Shown piece by piece: positions 1 to 10,400 of a stretch of DNA of 64,000 nucleotides; position 1 is the first letter of the stretch; every line of letters starts with the position of its first letter. Position numbers and translations under genes: made by a program. The notes beneath the pieces are model-generated. The model saw only the letters and a list, made by a program, of their open reading frames with translations. It made no database searches and was not told where the DNA came from. Source of the DNA: Oscarella lobularis (taxonomy: Eukaryota > Porifera > Homoscleromorpha > Homosclerophorida > Oscarellidae); contig NC_089175.1 of assembly GCF_947507565.1 (NCBI RefSeq), positions 5,073,733 through 5,137,732 of the forward strand, read 5' to 3'.

Positions 1-1
1 T

Positions 2-775
2 AACACCAACGCAAGCTCTCCGGTGACACTGAAGTGCGATAAGACTATGTGCCTTGCAACGCGTGCTCTCGGTGGAACGATCCCGTCGACGTGCAAGCAG
101 GAGCCGGGTCAATGCTACGGTAATGGCATTTCCGGCGCCTTCTTCAAGTTCCAGACGGCCTACCCAACGGCATGTTGTTACGCGTGTCAGAATTCCGGCG
201 CTCAAAGTGCCAAGCAGCTGGAAAAGCAAGTCGAGGCAGGAGGCTACGCTTCGACGTGCACGGGCTGGACCCACGACGCCGCTAACGAGACTTGCACGCT
301 GCATAACGTGACAGCGACCCTCACGTCGTGCGGCGCAAACATGACTGCCGGTACTCGAGCTCCAGCTTTCGCCGGGAAGCAACAAAATCGAGTGCCGAGT
401 TTTCAAAATCGTAGCTTGGTGCTGGCAAAGTGCGACGGAAGCGCCGATCAGATGTGGACCTATAATACATTCGCAAGCGTATGGGGCGGCGTCGGCGGCG
501 CTCTGGGCCAATCGCAGTCTGGTGACTGTGCCGAGACAACGCTCTGTGATGGGTGGCGCACGTGCGAAGGGAAGCGCATTCAGCCTGCAAAGTGCACTGG
601 TGCTCCAGGCAGTCGGGCGCCCAAACCCCAGATCTTTGCATACGGCTACCAGACTGTTCACTGCCTGCCGGGTATGCCGAGTTGTGGAAGCGGTTGCTGT
701 TTGGTGAAGACCAGCGCTTCCGTGGGAAAGGTTTGGGCCAATGGCGGTTGTTTGGGTGTGTGTGCCTACGAGTAA
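2..775 (+). CDS. Secreted Cys-rich protein, C-terminal part (PAN-like and ricin-B-like segments), 5' partial
   Basis: The reading frame is open from base 2, so upstream exons lie outside the window, and it ends at a TAG-free TAA at 773-775. About 258 residues are visible with many cysteines. The middle (roughly residues 55-115) has the paired-Cys pattern of a PAN/apple module (ACCYACQNS, then TCTGWTHD, then ETCTLHN). This is followed by SLVLAKCDGSADQMWTY, which resembles the Q-x-W signature of ricin-B/CBM13 lectin repeats. The last third is Cys-rich (GSGCCLV, GGCLGVCAYE) and matches nothing I know. There are several N-x-S/T sites, consistent with secretion, and no membrane segment. The likely role is carbohydrate or protein binding at the C-terminus of a larger extracellular protein, possibly an enzyme. 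The family is not identified with confidence. Confidence 0.6.
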   Translation, partial: NTNASSPVTLKCDKTMCLATRALGGTIPSTCKQEPGQCYGNGISGAFFKFQTAYPTACCYACQNSGAQSAKQLEKQVEAGGYASTCTGWTHDAANETCTLHNVTATLTSCGANMTAGTRAPAFAGKQQNRVPSFQNRSLVLAKCDGSADQMWTYNTFASVWGGVGGALGQSQSGDCAETTLCDGWRTCEGKRIQPAKCTGAPGSRAPKPQIFAYGYQTVHCLPGMPSCGSGCCLVKTSASVGKVWANGGCLGVCAYE

Positions 776-1255
776 AGGTAAGGATACATATCTGCTTCTT
801 AGTGCGTACATTCGTTGTTGACCCGTTTGTTTTGCTGATTTCATGTGACAAATAGATGGGCAATTTCTTATAATACCTACGGTACTGTTTTGTCCGGAGA
901 AATTTGTACTCCTGTACAGGCGTCGAGTCGGAGAAAATGACGTCAACAGGGAAACTGCGTCGTTGTTGCTGCCCGGGCCAGTTTCAGGAGTTCCTAATTT
1001 GCCATTGCTTCTGAGATTACCGGTGAAATTGACTGTATAGTAGCAGCAAATGATAGCAAATCGTGACGGCACTAGGCGCTTCCATGGCAGGATTATCAAT
1101 CTCACGACATTTACAGGCAAAGGCGACGAACTATCGAATGGTGGCCGAGCGACACGCATGCTTGATATAATCCGAGATAATTATCTATGTTATCTCTGAT
1201 ATGATCACCTCGTGATTTAAGTCATGTGCTTTAGTTTTGACGTTTGACAGTTCCT
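776..1255. other. Intergenic, upstream of the CARD-ankyrin gene
   Basis: No supported coding frame. A perfect 12-bp palindrome AGATAATTATCT lies at 1175-1186, about 70 bp before the next ATG, inside a GATA-rich stretch. This could be a regulatory site but is unproven. Confidence 0.4.
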
Positions 1256-4200
1256 ATGGCGGATCCTCTATGGATTGCTAAGCTTCGTCCTATTCAAGAC
1301 AAAGTCGTTCCTCTTATCGGGGGACTACTCAACGGTGTGCTTCTTGATGCGCTTGTGGCGGCGAGCCTTCTTAGCGACGCAGACTACGAGAACGTGCGCG
1401 CAAAGAGGAAACAAAGCGACCTTGAAGGAGCAAGAGAGTTGATCAGCCTGCTGAAGAAAAAGCCGTCTCCGACGTTTGACACTTTCTGCGAAACGCTTCG
1501 ACGCATAGAAGACGGGGGAGTGTCAAGAGACGCCATTCTAAAGGAGCTTCAAGTTCAAACTCAAGTTACTTCCTTCAGTAAGAGTGTAACCTTTCAACTA
1601 CCCTCTGTTTCTCATCTTTTTTTTATATAGGCGCTCTAGCACGGGATGCTGCTACTAAGGTAAAGATTACGTAAATTTATGTACGGCATTCTAACAAGAT
1701 ATTTATAGCCCGCTGCTGGGGGTGATGGGGGCGATCGAGCAAACGTTGCGCCTCTGTCGCGCAAAAGGAGCAACGTTGAAAGCGGTGAACGTCAAGCTTC
1801 TTTCTCTAAGAGGGTACAACCACTATTAATTGTATATAGTAGACGTGTCTTCACTTATATACTGTATTGGTTTAGCAACTTAGCGAGGTTGAACGTACAG
1901 GTAAGTGCTTCACTCTATCAAAGTTTGAGCGGTTTGCTGTAGTACCTAATTTACTTTAGACGTTGTTGCTACATGTATGGCGTCCTCCTTCCCTTCGGCG
2001 AAAAAAGCGAAATTCGAGAAGCCGCTTGTAAGGCGTGACTATATTCTTGCAAACCGAGGCACGATATCGTGGTTTTCCGCTCTCCTTATTTTGTCGTTGG
2101 CAGAGACGGAGTTCCTTGTCCTCTCGTTTTGTGATTGAAAAATTGATCGCAATAATCGAGGGAAGACACGATCCACAGTCCGTGAATGAACTGAAAAGGT
2201 TTCTCTCCACGGAAAAAGGTTTTCGATCTGAACAGGTATGAAGTTCGAGAAGACGTTTTTAATTGGTGCACACGATTCCGTTTTATAGTTCTTTCCGTCC
2301 TCGTCAGTCCTTCGGTTTGTGGCTGGAAGAGAGTTTGAGTCGGCCGAGGAAGCGGACGAGTGGCTCGGCTATTTGGTTTCGCAGAAAAATAAAAACCTCG
2401 ACGAGTCATCACGGGTATCAATGCATTTTGAATTGGTAAACGAACTGATGCGTGTATGCAGCACGGACTTTGTCCACTTCACTCTGCGTGCGAGTGGGGA
2501 AATATTTTTGGCGTTAGATGGCTTGTCGAGAACGGTGCAAGTGTTAACGCGAAAGACAAAGTATGACTTTGACTTAAGTTCAAATAGGTGCACCAAACTC
2601 TTGTTTTAGTCTGAACGTGCGCCGTATCATTATGCCTGTAAAGGTTCCTGCGACGCATTGAAGAAAATTGTCCTTTTAGAAGAATATGGCTACGTTTTGT
2701 CGCCTGCCGATCTTGTAACAGATATTTGGCATCAACACTCTTGTGCAATAGTTTAATTACCTTTAATTAATAGGTTTTTGCAGCTGAACGTTCGTTTTCG
2801 TCTTCTACGGAAGCTCACGAATTTTTTCATTATTTTGTTATTGAGAAAGGAATGAGCGTAAACGCTACTGACGAGGTACTTGATGTTGTTTTGGTGTGCA
2901 AAAAATTTCTTACTCAATGATAGAATGGTGACACTCTTCTGCATTCTTCCTGCTGGTTTTGGAGTGAAATGGCTTCAAGAGCACAATGCTGATCTGAATA
3001 GTGCTGACAAAGTCAGGAGATTTCACTTGTGTTACTTTAATTAATTTATTCTATTTCTTCCTTAGTTTGGCAGAACGCCTTTCATGAGAGCGTGTCAAAG
3101 CGAAATAGATCGATCATTGAAAGTTCGCTACTTAGATGCAAAAGGAGCAGAGTGCTTAGCAAAAGACAACGTGAGCGTTGACTTTTTACAAATGCAAATC
3201 GCCGTCTCTTTTCAATACAGTCTGGGCGGACGGCTTTGTTTTATGCCACCCACCCCTCAGAGTGTGAAGATGATGTAAAAGACGTTCTTCAATATCTTGT
3301 CAGTGACAAACACATTGCTATCGAATCTGTTGATGAGGTACTTGTATGATATTTTATTATACTTTTTTAGTGATTTTTACTATTTAGGAGGGACAAACAC
3401 CTCTATTGCATTCATGTTGTCAAAATCCTCCTTCTTTTGTTGCTATTCACCAACTACTTAAATTAAAAGCTAACGTTTTTGCCAAAAATAAGGCTAGTCA
3501 GAACTTTTGTTGTTTTCTCGTCCTCTAGTAGAGTCTTTTAGAAAGGACAAGATGCTTTGCATCTGGCTGCAAAGAATGATAACACAGCGATGTCAATTAT
3601 TGATCTATTTATCGAGGAAGGTGTTCACGTCAAGTGTGAAGACGAGGTAATGTATTCCTTGGTGAAAATAATTTACATACGCTCTGGAACTGTGCACGGT
3701 ATCAGATTCTTCACGATTTAATTCCTGCCGACGCCTGGAGTGAAGATTCAACGCTGGACGTGTATCGTGGACAACGATACCAGTGCAATAATCCGCCGAT
3801 ATCATCTCGCCTTCGTCTCTCGTCATTCTCCAATGTTGCTGCTTTTACATGGCAGACGTCAGTTACATGATGTGGAAGGACGGCATCAAATTACTGAAGC
3901 TCGTCGACGACAAAACGCTCGAGTGTCTTATCAAAATGGGTGTAAAGAAGGGACATCACTGCATCGACGTTATTCTTCGCTGGTCAAGCAAAGCCGAATG
4001 CGAAGTCGAGGCGAAGGAATTCTTAGATGACCTGAAATCGAAGATCACTGAAGCGTGTGTCAGAAAGAGCCCTGGAGTTCGTCTCAACTGGTTCTACTTA
4101 GACAGTTCTCATCTCAAACGATTACACCAAGATCCCGCTATTTATTCGTCCGAGGAAGTGAACAACAAAGTGAAAGAGAGGAATTTCAAACACTTCATAT

Positions 4201-4277
4201 TTTCTACTCGACCGGAAAGAGAGAGCCGTTCTTCCATAGAGGACTTGGTGGTTTTGAATCACATAGCAACCTCATAA
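1256..4277 (+). CDS. CARD plus ankyrin-repeat protein, multi-exon
   Basis: The first exon (ATG 1256, MADPLWIAKLRPIQDKVVPL) encodes an 85-100 residue six-helix CARD pattern with the typical LLDALVAASLLSDADYENVR core and ARELISLLKKKPSPTFDTFC. Short exons follow: SALARDAATK (about 1632-1659), a basic/Ser linker (1711-1810), KKAKFEK (about 1977-2030) and FVIEKLIAIIEGRHDPQ. Then come about nine ankyrin-like repeats, nearly one per exon, for example CPLHSACEWGN at about 2470, PYHYACKGSCDALKK at about 2620, GRTPFMRACQ at 3070, SGRTALFYATHP at 3225, EGQTPLLHSCCQN at 3389 and GQDALHLAAKNDN at 3545. The last exon (from about 3860) has a conserved tail with NWFYLDSSHLKRLHQDPAIY. CARDs recruit partners through homotypic contacts, so an innate-immune or cell-death adaptor is likely. 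The 3.7-3.87 kb splice is unresolved. Relics of this gene lie at 14.2 and 23.0 kb. Confidence 0.75.
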
Positions 4278-4433
4278 GCTTGGCTACTTCAGTTGACTTT
4301 GTTACTACATGCGAAATAACTCGCGACAACACTGCACGTATATTACTGTTTGAAGTTTTTTATCAAGTCACACACTATTTAGCAAAGCGTTGTATTTATC
4401 CACGTGGCACAGTTACAGTACACTTCCTCGCGA

Positions 4434-5094
4434 TGATGCTGTCTTCGACGTTTGCCGCTGCCGCGTTCTTTCTCGCCTCTCTCGTTCCCTCATCCGTCCC
4501 CGCTTCGTCGCCCAACTCACCGTAAACAGCGGATCAGCGATTCTTTGAGCCCCCCGCAATCGTCTTGCCGCGTCGCCTAAACAACTGCAGCGCTCTCCGC
4601 TTTCTCGCGCTCCATTCGACGTGCGGCGTCGTCGAACCGCCTCGCGTTGCGTGCAACGCGACGACGCCGTCGATCTACACGCATCGAGGCTGCGCATCGC
4701 GCGAATTCGATCGTCTCGCCTTTGTCGTCGGACGCCTGTAAGGCGATCGCAATCGAACGCGTGCTCGCGCGCCTAGAAAACAAATCGACGACTCGTCGCG
4801 CTCGAACCATAGATATCTATGCTCGAACCGCCGTCGCCGAAGCCGTCGATCCCGTTCAATATTCGCATCAACGTCGCGAAGAACGAGACGTGCTTCTTCG
4901 ACTTCGACGACGAAGGGGGCGGTACCGTTCGACGCCTTCTACGCTATCGACGCTACGCCGGCCGGCCGGTCCGCTACGCCTGCGATCTCTCAACGAGCGT
5001 CGGACTCGTCTACGATCACGGTGGTCCCGCTATCGTTCCCCTAAGGATCTGGCTTTCGTCTCGCCTACTCTGCGACTTTCTGCGCGTCGTTACA
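4434..5094 (+). pseudogene. FREM2-like gene, 5' copy 1 (truncated)
   Basis: This stretch matches the first 630 bases of the intact gene at 28.77 kb at high identity: signal peptide MMLSSTFAAAAFFLASLVPS, the Ala/Ser cleavage region and the start of the first CSPG region. The frame is broken almost at once. After PASSP the intact gene reads on, but here one base is missing and a stop follows (about 4523). A further small insertion adds CGGCCGGCCGGTC near 4970. Similarity stops near 5094, where the text switches to an unrelated A-rich sequence. About 40 bp before the ATG, TTGTATTTATCC is shared with the intact gene, so promoter-proximal DNA was copied too. This is a duplication relic rather than a gene. 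Confidence 0.85.
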
Positions 5095-5638
5095 TGGAGC
5101 AAAAAAACGCGAGTCGAATTTTCGCGCTAAAATTGCAGCCGAGCCGCAAGAAGAAGGATCACGGTTTTCTCGTACCCGAGAGCGAAATTCTGATTGACGG
5201 TGACCACGCCCATATTTAAAACCTGTGAGCAAACGGCTTTTGTTGACAGACTACACCTGCGTCATTCAGAATATCACGGACGCATGTTCATCACAGCCGA
5301 GTCGTTTTATTTCTTTTCGAACATTTTTTGGCTACGAGACTAAAGTGAGAAGCCGTCGACTAAGGAACCTATTACTGCTACGTAGAAATTATTTATTTTT
5401 AGTTGGTAATTAGATGCAATGAGGTTACGGCCATTCACAAGGCTGTGAATGGCCAAGACGCGGCGTTGGTGTTTTCCCAACGCTACTGGATACACGCTGG
5501 GCGTTAATAGGTTACTTAGATCTTCCGGGTACCGTACCTTACCTAAATTGCTTAAAACATCAATCTCCTTGACCATACTTGGAAGTCGCGTTACTGTTAC
5601 GTTACATCGGCCTTAGCGACGCACGAGTGGCCTCCTCC
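5095..5638. other. Intergenic between FREM relic 1 and ADAM copy A
   Basis: No gene supported. It contains an 11-bp-stem hairpin (GGCCATTCACA at 5429-5439 against TGTGAATGGCC at 5444-5454). The last 60 bases are shared with the sequence before the ADAM first exons at 14.87 and 24.15 kb. Confidence 0.5.
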
Positions 5639-7882
5639 ATGAGTTCGCCACGTAGCAGTCACTTCGTTTCGTTTGCCATCCTGCTTCTGGCTTCGATTCT
5701 ACTTGAGACATCTCGAGGAGAAAAAGGTAGACACTTACCCCAAGCGGGGAGGGGGACAAGAGAAGGAAATTCGGGTACATGCATGTAGAGACACGCTCGC
5801 ATAATTAAAACTAGTCGCTGTTCGTACGTCTTCCACTATCTCCGTTGACAGGATGCTCACGGAGTCATCCGCTCTAATATTATTACGAGTCTTCTCCTGG
5901 GTTGTTTTTCTAAGGGTTTTGTATAGAAATCGTCTTACCTTGAGACAAATTTGGACAACCATTAGGCAGGCGTTTTACGGCGAAGGTAATGATCAAGTTG
6001 CGCTTTGCGGGAGCAAGATGAATTTGTTATGCAGAAGGGTGGCTGGCATGTAGATGAAACTACAGTGCGATTGCAAGTATTCGGAAAGGAATTGGTTCTA
6101 GAGCTTGAGTTGAACACGTAGGATTATTATTTAGCGCAGAAAATGTATACGCGAGTCTAAAATCGACTTTAGAAATTTACTCTCAGAAAACTATGTATCG
6201 ATATCATTCACGGAAGAAGGAAAGATGATAACGAAGGTTGTTTATAATGAAGTCGTGCAGGAGCCTGCAAGTTCAGAGTCGTTTGTAGAAAGGCATTGAC
6301 AACTGCTATTATCACGGTCGAGTTTCCGGATTCGCTAACTCCAATGCAGTCATTAGCAGCTGCAGCGGATTAGAGTTAGTTTGCAGAGGAGATTGACATT
6401 TGGTTTATTACCGTTTTCTTTTATACAGAGGAGTGTTTTTCTATGGTTCTGACTTGGATACGTATTTCTACATCAATCCGCTCAAGGACGAACTAGATGG
6501 CAGTTTCTTGCACTCCATCGAAAGGGCAAGCGACTTGGAGGCGTTTCCTATTACGAATACTTGTGGTGAGTGCGCAATATTTAGTACCGGTATCTGACGT
6601 CATGATAAATTGTCTCATTTCGAAGGGAACGAATCCAATCGTACGCATCGTTTTTCAAACCCAATTCGCTCGCCCTTTGCTGAACACGAAATTGCCAAAA
6701 GAAGTCAAATGAGGGTACGTCTGTCATAGAAATCTGCCTGTGAGAGACTTCTGTGCGCTCAGATTCCCAGAGACGTCTTCGGAGAGACAAAGTACGTCGA
6801 ACTGTTACTAGTGAACGACAACCGTCGAGTAAGGAATGCCTACCACTTCGTCTCTCTTCATACGACACGTAATTTTTAGTTCACTGCTTTGGGGAGCGTG
6901 GCTGCTGTAGAGTCTCAAACAGTCCAGATTGCTAATATTGCTGATGAAGTACGTCTAAGCAATCCTATATTGCCTCGATCAAAATCTTCGTGTCTATAGA
7001 ATTATAGACGGCAGCTGAATACGAGAGTCGTTTTAGTCGGAGTAATAACGTGGAACAACGGAGATCAAATTGAAGTCAGCTCTCTCGCCGGTACTACACT
7101 TGCGCGATTCGCCGAATATCGTCGAACTGTCTTGTCTCAAACCGTTCCCAACGACGTCGCTCATCTGCTAACGTGAGTGTGCGAACTCTCGTTATTAACT
7201 CTTAATCGGCATGCATTCTTGATTCTTAGGCAAGTCGACTTGGCCGGAAGCGTCGGCGTAGCTTACCAAGGCGGAACTTGCACCGCGTTTGGCGCTGCTG
7301 GTGTCGTTCAGGTGAGTGACTTCGGTCGTCAGTGTGCCTAACGGCGACGTTTTGGGTGTAGTTCCTCGTGTCTGTTGGAGCGACGGGTTTGACCTTGACC
7401 CACGCGTTGGGGCACAACTTGGGAATGTTACACGGCGACTTCCGTAAGTGGAATCGTGAGGAACCGCGTATTTCACACTAGGCTACTTCAAGGTCCTTGT
7501 GATATTTGTTTTAATGATACAATTGGGTGCATTATGGCGGCTTCGTTTAAGTGAGCACCAATTTCTCAAAGGTGCTAGTGCATGATAGGATTTTTTTCTA
7601 CTGCAGTCCGAATCGACCGCCCACTGAATTTTCGTTATGCAGCGAGTTGGACTATTTGAACTATTTAGCAATCGGTCACGGCAGTTGCCTCTTCGACGTT
7701 CCTTCCAACGTGAGTTGCAGGCTCAGTGAGCATTACTGCGAATACTCTCTTTCATAGGCATTCAGTCCTCCTGAATGTGGAAATCATTTGGTGGAAGAAG
7801 GAGAGGAGTGCGATTGTGGAATTACAGCGGTATCTACTGGACTTCCTGGCGTTTTTTCGTCTACATTATAGGTTGCTTTTTT

Positions 7883-7906
7883 GTCTCGGTACCTGAGTAC
7901 CGAGAC
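7883..7906. repeat. Small perfect hairpin at the left edge of the ADAM-A intron insertion
   Basis: GTCTCGGTAC (7883-7892) and GTACCGAGAC (7897-7906) form a 10-bp stem with a CTGA loop. Copy B lacks all sequence from here to about 10.70 kb, so this lies at or near the start of the inserted block. Confidence 0.7.
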
Positions 7907-8449
7907 ATAGTTTTCGGGGTCAAAAAATTTTTGTCGTTGCGTACCGGAAAAGTGGTTGGTGGTAAATTGTCGCGACTGCGTCCGTCAGGTGTCCGATACA
8001 TTGTAGTTGTGCACCTGGGTATTTGTTAGGGTCCTTGTCTTTTAGTTTCGGAGAAATTTGGGTCCTTTCGTGAAACAGGATGTGAGGTCACAGAAGTTGG
8101 AATGCTCGTTTGCATCTAATTACCAGGCTTCTTGATGTGGGGGGTGGATACGTTTCCGCCTTCTCAGAGAAGTTTGGAATGCTGCGGTCAGAACGGATGG
8201 TGTCATGTTTTCGGTACACCCGTTGTAAAAATGCGCTTACCTTTCGGTTTTTTCAAGGTCGTGCCGATGTGCGTTTGCGGCGTTCGGTTTGTTGTTCCGG
8301 AGCTTGGGCAAAGTGATGAAAACTGACGTAAGAAATATGTACCGGTAAGGGATATGTGCCCGTGTCTGTGGGGCTTGGTTAGGTACTGATCGCTCTTCAT
8401 TATTTAATTCTATGCGCGAGGGGCCTGGGAGATGGCGTTGTGCCCGTCG

Positions 8450-8742
8450 CTGCAGCAGTTGAAGCGACGCTAAGGAGCTCAGCATTGTGACTCGCTGAAA
8501 TGAGCGATGTGAATGAGGTGCGTGCGGTATTTTGTCTAGACGTGGTAGGGAGGCGTGACGGTATCAATTTTCCATTTCTCGTGGGAGCGTGGTGAGTCGC
8601 CTAAATGCTCACCATGGTACCAGTCAAAATAAGCGAAACGCCTCTCTACCGTAGTCAAAATACCACGCACCTCATTTGCCGCTCATTCAGAGTCAGCTAG
8701 TCACGCTTGCTGTACTGCTCATCATAGCCTCTGCTGCTGCAG
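8450..8742. repeat. Foldback element 1 (imperfect inverted repeat)
   Basis: The left part from CTGCAGCAGTTGAAG (8450) through AATGAGGTGCGTG and GGTAGGGAGGCGTGACGG is mirrored on the other strand by the right part ending CCTCTGCTGCTGCAG (8742). The stem is imperfect and the centre lies near 8590. It is related in sequence to the larger foldback that follows (both hold GGTAGGGAGGCGTG). Confidence 0.7.
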
Positions 8743-9192
8743 AAATGAACGCGCCGGCATCGCCGCCCATGATAGAATTTTTGAAGTACCTGGCCAAGCC
8801 CTCGACAGACACAAATATCTCTGCCATATACATTCTTTCCGTTGCTGCCACTTCGCCCATGCCCTAGGAAGAATTAACCCAATGCCGCAAACGATAAGCG
8901 CATATATCGGCACAGAAAAGAACTGAAAGGTATACTTCCAAACTTCTGTGACATTTTCGAAAGAGCGAGCCCTGCCCTAACGATCACCGAGGACACAACA
9001 GGCACGGCTTCCCCTAGCTGTCGCTCACCCGAGCGCAAAAGCTAGCTGACCAAACGCGAAAGAGCTAGGGCAGTGCTAGCGACAGGTTGACAAACGGAGT
9101 TTAGTGGGGTCCCAGGTCCCTGAAGGAAGTCGATCAAGGGGAACGCATAGCCTAGGTGTGAAGGTTGGAGGGCAGGCGACCACTCCTGGACC

Positions 9193-10157
9193 CGAATTTT
9201 CCAGCATTTCGGTTTTTATCACCGGCGACGTCGATTTGTTCGTTTCGGCAGCAGTTCAAGCTAAACGCTAAGGAGAAGAGTAGTGTACAGCATTCTTGCT
9301 GAGCTGTGAATGACGAGTGTCTTTTGACTGCGGTAGGGAGGCGTGATAGACGGGTACCATGGTGAGGGGAGTGTTCTCAGTCTCACACGAGAATGAGACG
9401 GCGATTACGATTACACCAGATAGGACGACCACTACCGCCGCCTAAACACTCACCACCATACCAGTCTAATTAACAGCGCCTCCCCTGCCGCCCCCTGCTG
9501 CCGCTCTTGGACCATTTTCAAAATTGTCTTGGACCATTTTAAAAATTGTCTTGGACGATTTTTGAAATTGTCTTAGACAATTTTTAAAGTCTTGGACGGT
9601 TTTTAAAATTGTCTTTGACCATTTTAAAAATTGTCTTGGACGGTTTTTGAAATTGTCTTGAACCTTTTTCAAATTTGTTTTGGACGATGTATCCGGCAGT
9701 AATTATTGCAAGCTACGGGCTGTCATAACGTTATAGTAGTATGGGTCAGCGATAGGCCATGCCGACCCATGTGGGCAGAACCCTGGTTTTAGTGGGCCCC
9801 TCAAAGGGATACCCGTTTGTTTCCGGAGGGCGGGGTTGTAAAAAGGTTGGCGGCAGGGGCGGCAGGGGAGGCGCTGTTAATTAGACTGGTATGGTGGTGA
9901 GTGTTTAGGCGGCGGTAGTGGTCGTCCGATCTGGTGTAATCGTAATCGCCGTCTGCGAGGACTACGGGAAGCAGACGGCACGCGCCGCCTCATTTCTCGT
10001 GTGAGACTGAGAACACGCCTCCCTACCGCAGTCAAGAGACACTCCTCATTCACAGCTCAGAATGCTGTACACTAATCTTCTCCTTGACGTTTACTCTGAA
10101 CTGCTGCCGAAACGAGCAAATCGACGTCGCCGGTGATAAAAATGCTGGAAAAATTCG
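9193..10157. repeat. Foldback element 2: about 310-bp inverted arms around a 340-bp centre
   Basis: The left arm (9193-9506) starts CGAATTTTCCAGCATT and ends in CCTCCCCTGCCGCCCC. The right arm (9845-10157) is its reverse complement with short indels: both hold ATCACCGGCGACGTCGATTT, GACTGCGGTAGGGAGGCGTG and CAGTCTAATTAACAGCGCC in opposite senses. The centre holds the tandem repeats of about 29 bp plus unique DNA. No ORF of note. Confidence 0.85.
9507..9690. repeat. Degenerate tandem repeat, period about 29 bp
   Basis: About six units of the type TTGTCTTGGACCATTTTAAA, with A/G changes and small indels. The same unit in the opposite sense fills about 10155-10400, just outside the right foldback arm. 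Confidence 0.8.
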
Positions 10158-10400
10158 TCAAAAAAGTTTTAAAAATGGTCCAAGACAATTTTAAAAATCG
10201 TTTTTAGACATTTTTAAAATATTCAAGGCAATTTTAAATATCGTCCAAGACCGTTTCGAAAATCGTCAAGACAATTTTTAAAATTCTTCAAAGCAATTTT
10301 AAGCATCGTCCAAGGCAAGATTTTAAAATTGCCTAGGACCATTTTGAAATTATCTTTGACGATTTTTAAAATTGTCCCGGACTTTTTTAAAATTGCGTAT
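10155..10400. repeat. Degenerate tandem repeat, inverted relative to 9507-9690
   Basis: Repeated GTCCAAGACAATTTTAAAAA-type units, the reverse complement of the block in the foldback centre, becoming more diverged to the right. Confidence 0.75.

Noticed and set aside
9466-9672. Minus-strand ORF with repeated VQDNFKN motifs
   Set aside because: It is only a translation of the 29-bp tandem repeat across a foldback arm. No start context, no partner exon.
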